Shown here in pieces: positions 1-4,829 of a stretch of DNA of 5,072 nucleotides. Positions within the stretch are counted from its first letter, which is position 1; each line of letters begins with the position of its first letter. The position numbers and the translations under genes are program-made. This stretch comes from Candidatus Rhabdochlamydia sp. (GTDB lineage Bacteria > Chlamydiota > Chlamydiia > Chlamydiales > Rhabdochlamydiaceae), in the NCBI GenBank assembly GCA_030043815.1, contig JASHWX010000023.1, positions 1-5,072 on the forward strand, read 5' to 3'. Under the pieces are notes generated by a model that saw nothing but the letters and a program-made list of their open reading frames with translations, ran no database searches and was not told where the DNA came from.

Positions 1-43
1 CATTTCGAGCCCCATTTCTGCTACGACTGTGAAAACCATTAAA
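1..43. other. Unresolved coding edge upstream of the palindrome
   Basis: Two frames compete here and 43 bases cannot decide between them. On the + strand, frame 1 is open from the edge and ends at a TAA at 40-42, giving the tail HFEPHFCYDCENH, unusually rich in His, Cys and aromatic residues. If real, it is the C-terminus of an upstream gene, and the palindrome begins one base after its stop. On the - strand, an ATG at 37-39 opens MVFTVVAEMGLEM running off the left edge, with more ordinary composition; that frame also continues back through the whole palindrome. I favour neither strongly. Confidence 0.3.
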
Positions 44-207
44 TAGTCGGCCCTGGAGTATTCATTCGCCAAATCTTTTCGTCCTTTTTGGCGATTTTCA
101 ACTTTTGCGAACGAGTCTAACTTGAAGAAAGTTAAGGAGTTCGCAAAAGTTGAAAATCGCCAAAAAGGACGAAAAGATTTGGCGAATGAATACTTCAGGG
201 CCGACTA
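44..207. repeat. Large near-perfect palindrome (69-base arms)
   Basis: The arms at 44-112 and 139-207 are complementary at 68 of 69 positions. The single exception is G56 opposite T195, which is a G-U wobble in + strand RNA but a C-A mismatch in - strand RNA. The 26-base centre carries a small hairpin (118-123 with 129-134, loop GAAGA). Each arm also holds an internal inverted repeat (TCGCCAAA at 66-73 with TTTGGCGA at 87-94, mirrored at 157-164 and 178-185), so the DNA could fold as one long hairpin or as a branched structure. The outer ends read TAGTCGG and CCGACTA. No T-tract follows on the + strand, so it is not a classical intrinsic terminator. It may be a MITE-like dispersed element or the source of a double-stranded RNA. 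Confidence 0.93.
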
Positions 208-229
208 AATATCAAAGATTTAAATTGCA

Positions 230-258
230 TTGCCCATCACCGTCTTTAGAAGTATAAT
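230..258 (+). promoter_or_regulatory. Sigma70-type promoter for the secreted-protein gene
   Basis: A perfect -10 hexamer TATAAT lies at 253-258, with TTGCCC (4 of 6 consensus positions) at 230-235 and an ideal 17-base spacer. The -10 ends 7 bases before the ATG at 266, so transcription would begin at or next to the start codon, giving a leaderless or nearly leaderless mRNA. The assignment rests on motif match and position only. Confidence 0.5.
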
Positions 259-265
259 GGTGTCC

Positions 266-976
266 ATGAAAATTCTGCTCTCTTTGCTTCTTCTCACAGC
301 TTCCCCTGTATTTGCAGCCCCATCCTGTCTGCAGCAAAAATTTCAGCAGGCGCAGGCTGGTGATTTTGTCGTCACAGTCCAAGAGAAAAACTGTTCTCTT
401 TTATTCATCCGTTCTCTCACTGCGGACACCTTGCAGCTCGAAGAGATCTCCATCCCCGAACATCTCATCGACCTGAAAAAAATCGATTGGAAAAAATGGG
501 TCGGCCAAAAAGCTCCGGGCCACACTTCATGGACATTGTTTGAAATCGACCGGAAAACGCATGAACTGACAAAGTGCTTTTCTTTCAGTAAAAATGGATG
601 GCTTTATCTCGATCCATCGGAGCAGTTTTTAACTCGCCTTCTCTCTCTTCCCCTTCAAACTGTTCTAGAAAAAGACCGCAAAAAGATCGGCCCGCAGCCA
701 TCCAATCCAGAAGATGACCATCGCTCTCTTTGGAATCCCCCCTTGGTCGTGGAAGGGAAAAAAATGGATAAACCTGTCTATGATGTGATGCAAACTCAGT
801 GGCCCGATGACGGTTCCCGCCTAAGCCGATGCGCGATTGAACTTTATTTTTCTAAATCCCACCCCCAGTTCCCTTTTCCGTACTGGCTCGAAGTCAAAAG
901 CCCCCACTACAGCTTTAAATTGCGCGCCATCGATTCAGGTCATGGCGTGACATCGCCCATGCAACCCCAGCCTTAA
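266..976 (+). CDS. Secreted protein of unknown function
   Basis: I do not recognise a family. From the ATG at 266 the protein has 236 residues. It opens with a clear signal peptide: K2, a Leu-rich core at about 3-10, and a signal peptidase I site after VFA (residue 17), so the mature protein should be exported. Cys21 follows closely, but APSC is a poor lipobox. Four cysteines (21, 43, 104, 189) could form two disulfides. The C-terminal part contains an aromatic, probably beta-rich stretch (FPFPYWLEV, about 202-210, then HYSFKLRAIDSG). A TTG at 230 and an ATG at 257 are in-frame alternatives; I prefer 266 because the signal peptide starts there cleanly. No good Shine-Dalgarno sequence precedes it. 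The last codons and the stop lie inside a terminator stem, and the gene converges on the next one 24 bases away. Confidence 0.85.
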   Translation: MKILLSLLLLTASPVFAAPSCLQQKFQQAQAGDFVVTVQEKNCSLLFIRSLTADTLQLEEISIPEHLIDLKKIDWKKWVGQKAPGHTSWTLFEIDRKTHELTKCFSFSKNGWLYLDPSEQFLTRLLSLPLQTVLEKDRKKIGPQPSNPEDDHRSLWNPPLVVEGKKMDKPVYDVMQTQWPDDGSRLSRCAIELYFSKSHPQFPFPYWLEVKSPHYSFKLRAIDSGHGVTSPMQPQP

Positions 977-989
977 GGCTGGGGGTTTT
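963..989 (+). terminator. Intrinsic terminator containing the stop codon
   Basis: CCCCAGCCTT at 965-974 and AAGGCTGGGG at 975-984 form a perfect 20-base palindrome, followed by G and TTTT (986-989). It can be extended outward by A-T pairs around the extra G. The TAA stop of the secreted-protein gene (974-976) sits at its centre. In the other direction the stem is followed only by TT, so it is a weaker terminator for the convergent gene that ends at 1001. Confidence 0.85.
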
Positions 990-1000
990 CGCTTGAGACA

Positions 1001-1972
1001 TTAAGTCGTTGATTTAGTTAATGGATCTTCTCCTACTGGGAGAACGGTCTCATTAAGATTAGGTGCAGGCGTTGATGATGTCAAAGAGAATTCAGATTTA
1101 GGTGCAGGAGAATTTGAGCGGCTTCCCCAATTCCAAACACTTCTCAATATTCCGCTGCCTCCGCTGCCACCAGTGGGAACTTCACCCGGTGTAATAGGCT
1201 TTGTTTCTTCTGGATATTTTTCCGGAAACAATGGAATAGAAGGATATTTCGTTTTATTGACGCCTCGTTTGATCATTGAAAGCGGCTCTCCCCCATTTTC
1301 AACAATCTGGCACACGCGTTGGATCGACCACAAATAGCCAATTCCACTATTATCATTGAGCTTCTTATATAATTTATCTTTGAAATCGACAACAGCTTTA
1401 TGGTTTGCTATCATCTCATCAAGATAAGCTTTGCAAGTCTCTTCGACTTTCAGAATCTCGCTATGACAATCAGGGGCATGTTCACGGAAGGTTTTGTCTT
1501 CGACAACGGATCTAGCAAGGGGTTTACACTTTTCTATGGATTTGTTAAGGAGGTCTGCAAGCACGCCGACTCTAGCATAAGCCGCAACATAGATTTTATA
1601 ATGCTTGAAAAGCATTTCGTAACTTTCGCACTGTAAAGTATAAAGAGGTTTTTCTGACGCTGTCTTTTCTTGCAGCTCCTTTCCCGTTTTTTTATTGGCC
1701 TCTTCAAATTCCTTTAATTCATCCATCAGTTTTGCGGCTCTTTCAGTGAAGCTTGCAACTGATGTGTAGATAAGATTCGCATTACTTAAAATAGCTTTAG
1801 CACGTGTTGAAAAAGCCCCATAGCTTTCTTCTAGCTGTTTCTCTGTCGGACACCATACAGGCTGAAAGTTATTATACATGCTTGTCGCCCGAAGATTTTC
1901 CTGTACAAGTGAATTGAAGTATCCTTCTGCTAAAGGATCTTTATAGGTTGTACCTGACGTTCCTGTTGCCAT
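1001..1972 (-). CDS. Hypothetical helical protein with Pro/Ser/Thr-rich tail
   Basis: I do not recognise this protein of 323 residues. The start is set by a perfect AGGAGG at 1979-1984, six bases before the ATG at 1970-1972; an upstream in-frame ATG at 2003-2005 lacks such a site. The N-terminus (MATGTSGTTYKD) is Ser/Thr-rich with no signal peptide or membrane segment. Residues about 43-205 look mainly helical with coiled-coil-like stretches, including a Lys/Glu-rich part near 81-108. Six cysteines lie at 41, 115, 149, 169, 180 and 221. From about residue 245 the chain turns Pro-rich, passes a GGSGGSG linker (268-274) and ends in a Ser/Thr/Pro tail with SPAP and TPAP motifs. An unstructured Ser/Thr N-terminus, helical core and disordered tail would suit a type III secretion effector of an intracellular bacterium, but this is inference from composition. 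The gene is monocistronic in this window: divergent from the TPR gene and convergent with the secreted-protein gene. Confidence 0.8.
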   Translation of the reverse strand: MATGTSGTTYKDPLAEGYFNSLVQENLRATSMYNNFQPVWCPTEKQLEESYGAFSTRAKAILSNANLIYTSVASFTERAAKLMDELKEFEEANKKTGKELQEKTASEKPLYTLQCESYEMLFKHYKIYVAAYARVGVLADLLNKSIEKCKPLARSVVEDKTFREHAPDCHSEILKVEETCKAYLDEMIANHKAVVDFKDKLYKKLNDNSGIGYLWSIQRVCQIVENGGEPLSMIKRGVNKTKYPSIPLFPEKYPEETKPITPGEVPTGGSGGSGILRSVWNWGSRSNSPAPKSEFSLTSSTPAPNLNETVLPVGEDPLTKSTT

Positions 1973-1978
1973 AAAGCG

Positions 1979-1984
1979 CCTCCT
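1979..1984 (-). promoter_or_regulatory. Strong Shine-Dalgarno AGGAGG
   Basis: AGGAGG on the - strand lies six bases before the ATG at 1970-1972 and decides that start over the ATG at 2003-2005, removing 11 residues from the longest frame. No other gene start in the window has a comparable site. Confidence 0.85.
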
Positions 1985-2086
1985 GGTTGGCTGTTTTTTC
2001 AACATCGATCTTACCCTTTGTCAGATTAAAATTGAATTGTTATTTATCAAATCTTCAAATTCTCCTTACAAAATCTTAACTCGACT

Positions 2087-2116
2087 TTGTACATTTTTTG
2101 AGGCAGATGCTATCCT
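2087..2116 (+). promoter_or_regulatory. Extended -10 promoter for the TPR-like gene
   Basis: TATCCT at 2111-2116 (4 of 6 consensus) is preceded by the extended -10 element TG at 2108-2109. A weak -35 TTGTAC (3 of 6) lies at 2087-2092, 18 bases upstream. The hexamer ends 7 bases before the ATG at 2124, the same distance as at the gene starting at 266. No Shine-Dalgarno sequence fits between promoter and start, again suggesting a leaderless message. Confidence 0.4.
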
Positions 2117-2123
2117 AAATGGC

Positions 2124-2759
2124 ATGGATGAACAGACGTTGAATATCCCTCCCTTGCACCCCCAGCATAAAGGCTATCGGATCGTCTTCGAAAAACAGAT
2201 GGATTCAAGCGAATTTGCCGCTCTAGCGGAATCTGAGAAAAAACTCTTCGAAAAACTCTATGAAGATCCGCAAAAGAACGTCGATGCATTGGCAGCGCTA
2301 TATACACGCAATCCGAGAGTTCCTCAAATTGCCAATTTGCTCGCATTTACCTATCTAAAGCTTCAAAAACAAGATCAAGCCGAAGCGCTCATCGAACAAA
2401 CCTACCGCGAAAATCCTGATTATTTAATCGGCCGCATCAATTATGCGGATCAGTGCTTGCGATGCGGAAAAATCGATCAGATCCCGATCATTTTCGAAGG
2501 CTATGACGAGCTAGACGCTCTTTATCCTGAGCGCGCAAGTTTTTATTTTGCAGAGTTTCGAGGATTTTGCGTGGTGATGGGATTTTACTATGCAATCATC
2601 GGCAATCGAAGAAAAGCGGAAGAATTCCATCAACTCGCCTTTCAAGTCGATCCCTTGCACCCCTCTGTCACTGCGTTGGAAAAAAAACTTTACCCATCGA
2701 TGTTAAAAAAATGGTTGGAATCATTGCAAAAGCTTGCACGCATATCAAAAAAAGCGTAA
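2124..2759 (+). CDS. TPR-like repeat protein upstream of lepB
   Basis: This is a 211-residue, probably cytoplasmic protein without signal peptide or membrane segment. Helical pairs of tetratricopeptide type are visible at about residues 67-98 (LLAFTYLKLQKQDQAEAL followed by ENPDY) and about 143-178 (YAIIGNRRKAEEFHQLAF followed by VDPLHP). Both show the A/G/Y pattern and the closing NP or DP turn of TPRs. The stretches at about 51-64 and 101-135 look like degenerate repeats. TPR folds bind other proteins, so an adaptor or chaperone role is possible, but the partner cannot be read from sequence. The ATG at 2124 was chosen over an in-frame TTG at 2037 because the intervening residues do not look native and a promoter overlaps them. 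It ends 40 bases before lepB on the same strand, so the two are probably co-transcribed. I recall an uncharacterised gene beside lepB in Chlamydia (CT021 in C. trachomatis); whether this is its counterpart is unverified. Confidence 0.85.
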   Translation: MDEQTLNIPPLHPQHKGYRIVFEKQMDSSEFAALAESEKKLFEKLYEDPQKNVDALAALYTRNPRVPQIANLLAFTYLKLQKQDQAEALIEQTYRENPDYLIGRINYADQCLRCGKIDQIPIIFEGYDELDALYPERASFYFAEFRGFCVVMGFYYAIIGNRRKAEEFHQLAFQVDPLHPSVTALEKKLYPSMLKKWLESLQKLARISKKA

Positions 2760-2762
2760 AAT
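2734..2762 (+). promoter_or_regulatory. Possible lepB promoter overlapping the TPR gene's stop
   Basis: TAAAAT at 2757-2762 (5 of 6 -10 consensus) lies 17 bases after TTGCAC at 2734-2739 (3 of 6 -35 consensus). The TAA stop of the upstream gene is the first half of the -10 hexamer. Transcription would start near 2769, leaving a leader of about 30 bases before the lepB ATG at 2800. The region is A-rich, so chance matches are likely. Confidence 0.35.
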
Positions 2763-2799
2763 ATTATCCAATCAACCCGCTCCATGCAGGCTTTTTGCG

Positions 2800-4722
2800 A
2801 TGAAAATATATTCTTTTAAAAAATCCAAACAAGTTCTCCGTCAAACTTATCATCGCTTTAAAAAAAAGAAGAAAAAATTATCGCCGAGCACTCAAGCCCT
2901 ATTTCAAGATGCCCTGCACGCTTTGCAAACTGAAGTGATGCAAGGCAATCGCGAAAAAGCCGACACATTGGCAAAGGAGGTTGAATCGCTCTCTGCCACC
3001 CATCTTAAGAAAACTCCGTTGGAGCAATTGTTTGACCTCGCCTGCTCGCTTTCCTTTGCCCTTGCGGTGGCTGTTCTTGTTAGAACGATGTGGTTTGAAC
3101 CTTATGAAATCCCTTCCGGTTCAATGAGGCCGACATTCAAAGAACACGATCGGCTCGTTGTCTCAAAATCCAATTTCGGCGTCAACATCCCCCTTATCCC
3201 CGATGAGTTCTATTTCGATCCCTCTTTAGTGAAAAGAAGCGGCATTGTGATCTTCACCGGAGAAAACATGGACATCCGCGACGTCGACACCATGTACTTC
3301 TATCTCTTCCCGGGCAAGAAGCAATACGTCAAGAGGATGATCGGGAAGCCTGGCGATATTTTGTACTTTTATGGCGGCAAGATTTATGGGATCGATGCGG
3401 CAGGCAAAGACATTTCCAAAGAGCTGCAGTTAGAGCAGCTCAATCATCTCGAGCATATTCCTTTCATCGATTTCGACCGCAAGTTGATCGTTCCCCCCAA
3501 TCCGACAAACGGCGTCTATAGCCCTGCCTTCATCTACCAAATGAACGAGCCCGTCGTGAAACTCTCCGTAACGCCGAACAATCAAGTGCATGGGGAGATG
3601 ATCAACCCGCCCCAAATTCATCTTCCAGGTGTTCCTCCCGTTGCGGACTACAGCGACATGTGGGGCTTTAAAAATTTTGGAATGGCGCGGCTCCTCACAC
3701 GCGACGAAGTGAAATACCTCACCGACATCAATCCCGCCAACCTAGAAGAAGGGCTTCTTTATCTCGAAGTCCGCCACCATCCGACGCTCTCGTCCGTCAA
3801 ATTGATCCGCGATGAGATGGGACGCCTTCGCCCCTCTATCGGCCTTAGCACATCGATCATCCCGCTTCAAGAAAAGCACCTCAAGGCCATTTTCCAAAAC
3901 ATGTACACAGCGCGTTTTCAAGTACAAAACGGCGTTGCCTTCCGTCACGGCCTCGACCCCAAAATGGCGCAAACTAGCTTGTACCATCCCCATCTGTCCG
4001 AAGTGCCCGATGGCGTTTACGAGTTTTATTATGGAAAAGCTTACTGCGTGAAATGGCAAGGGATCCTTGAAGAACTGCCTCTTTCCCATCCCCTCTATCG
4101 TTTTAGCCCATCTACTGTGCAATTGTTTTTCAACTTAGGCATCGAGTGGGACAAGCGATTTTCTCCTCATGTGAAAAACCAAAGGCTTGCCCCTGCGCGC
4201 TATACTTATTTCCGCGATGGAGAGCTCTTCTTGCTCGGCGGCTCTGCTCTGAAAAAAGATGATCCGACCCTCATCGACTTCTTGAGCCGCGAACAACAGC
4301 GAAAAGCCGCTTCCAATCCGCAAGCCCCTTATCAGCCATTCGAGGATGCAGGCCCGCCCCTGAAAAAAGATGGCTCGCTTGATACCCATTTCATCCGTCA
4401 AAACGGCCTTCTTGTCCCGCATAAGTCCTATCTCGTCTTAGGCGACAATCACGCCATGAGCGGCGACAGCCGCGAATTCGGCTTTGTCCCCGAATCCAAT
4501 TTGCGCGGCGCGCCCGATTTCATCTTCTGGCCTCCCGGCTCCCGCTTCGGCCTGCCCAACCAACCCGCTTATCCCTTCTTCAATCTGCCGCGCACCATCG
4601 TGTGGTTCCTCGCCGCCATTGGCTTCGGCTGCAGCTACATCTACTGGCGCAAGCGCAACAAGCTCCCCCTCCCCATCATTGAAGAAGAAGCCACTAAAAC
4701 CACCAAATTAAGCCCTTCTTAA
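2800..4722 (+). CDS. lepB: Signal peptidase I, large chlamydial type
   Basis: This inner-membrane serine/lysine protease cuts signal peptides from exported proteins. The 640-residue protein begins with a Lys-rich cytoplasmic segment of about 75 residues. A membrane helix follows at about 81-98, then box B (PYEIPSGSM, nucleophile Ser108, equivalent to E. coli Ser90), box D (VKRMIGKPGD, general base Lys178, equivalent to Lys145) and box E (GDNHAMSGDSREFGFVP, 548-564). A second hydrophobic helix at about 598-616 is followed by a basic, Glu-rich cytoplasmic tail. All catalytic residues are present, so it should be active. The stretch between boxes D and E is about 360 residues, far longer than in the roughly 324-residue E. 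coli enzyme; large SPases are, as I recall, normal for Chlamydiae. The start is the ATG at 2800, preceded only by a weak AGG at 2788-2790; an in-frame TTG at 2734 lies in the upstream gene. The 3' half is noticeably richer in C-ending codons than the 5' end. Confidence 0.96.
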   Translation: MKIYSFKKSKQVLRQTYHRFKKKKKKLSPSTQALFQDALHALQTEVMQGNREKADTLAKEVESLSATHLKKTPLEQLFDLACSLSFALAVAVLVRTMWFEPYEIPSGSMRPTFKEHDRLVVSKSNFGVNIPLIPDEFYFDPSLVKRSGIVIFTGENMDIRDVDTMYFYLFPGKKQYVKRMIGKPGDILYFYGGKIYGIDAAGKDISKELQLEQLNHLEHIPFIDFDRKLIVPPNPTNGVYSPAFIYQMNEPVVKLSVTPNNQVHGEMINPPQIHLPGVPPVADYSDMWGFKNFGMARLLTRDEVKYLTDINPANLEEGLLYLEVRHHPTLSSVKLIRDEMGRLRPSIGLSTSIIPLQEKHLKAIFQNMYTARFQVQNGVAFRHGLDPKMAQTSLYHPHLSEVPDGVYEFYYGKAYCVKWQGILEELPLSHPLYRFSPSTVQLFFNLGIEWDKRFSPHVKNQRLAPARYTYFRDGELFLLGGSALKKDDPTLIDFLSREQQRKAASNPQAPYQPFEDAGPPLKKDGSLDTHFIRQNGLLVPHKSYLVLGDNHAMSGDSREFGFVPESNLRGAPDFIFWPPGSRFGLPNQPAYPFFNLPRTIVWFLAAIGFGCSYIYWRKRNKLPLPIIEEEATKTTKLSPS

Positions 4723-4725
4723 AAC

Positions 4726-4807
4726 AAACGCAAAGACGCGGAGGCGCTAAGACGCAAAGAAGAAAATGATTTCTTTTGCGTCTTAGCGCCTCCGCGTCTT
4801 TGCGTTT
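4726..4807. terminator. Long inverted repeat between convergent lepB and ileS
   Basis: Arms 4726-4758 and 4775-4807 are perfectly complementary over 33 bases; three more pairs form past a one-base bulge, closing a loop near 4762-4770. The hairpin begins 3 bases after the lepB stop and ends 6 bases from the ileS stop. On the - strand it is followed by TTTGTTTT (from 4728 to 4721), a fair T-tract for terminating ileS; on the + strand only TTTAAATTCTT follows. It probably ends both transcripts. Each arm consists of 8-base units of the form NNAGRCGC (AAAGACGC 4732-4739, GGAGGCGC 4740-4747, TAAGACGC 4748-4755), which is unusual for a plain terminator and suggests a dispersed repeat. Confidence 0.88.
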
Positions 4808-4812
4808 AAATT

Positions 4813-4829
4813 CTTAAGTGACACTTAAG
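4813..4829. repeat. 17-base palindrome across the ileS stop codon
   Basis: CTTAAGTG at 4813-4820 and CACTTAAG at 4822-4829 are perfect inverted repeats around A4821. They cover the last four sense codons and the stop of ileS. The one-base centre makes this closer to a dyad DNA site than a stable hairpin. It may be chance, since the residues encoded (LSVT) are unremarkable. Confidence 0.6.

Noticed and set aside
17..30. C-x-x-C motif (CYDC) in the edge frame as a metal-binding or redox tail
   Set aside because: The frame itself is uncertain and only 13 residues are visible.
326..328. Lipoprotein attachment at Cys21 of the secreted protein
   Set aside because: The residues before the Cys (APS) lack the hydrophobic residue of a lipobox, while VFA four residues earlier is a standard signal peptidase I site.
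2023..2050. Minus-strand promoter TTGATA (2050-2045) with TAATCT (2028-2023), spacer 16, for the gene at 1001-1972
   Set aside because: The -35 is good but the -10 matches only three positions in an AT-rich region; too weak to annotate although position is plausible.
2860..2877. A8 and A6 tracts in the Lys-rich start of lepB as a phase-variation switch
   Set aside because: The runs encode a basic cytoplasmic segment of an essential enzyme, are short, and AAA-rich Lys codons explain them; switching lepB off would be lethal.
3812..4051. Second plus-strand frame inside lepB
   Set aside because: It is a shifted-frame shadow of lepB with Ser/Pro/Lys-rich, low-complexity translation and no start signals.
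3742..4122. Long minus-strand open frame antisense to lepB (126 codons)
   Set aside because: It lies wholly inside lepB, whose frame is intact with family sequence; the open antisense frame follows from C-rich third positions and has no Shine-Dalgarno sequence or recognisable protein features.
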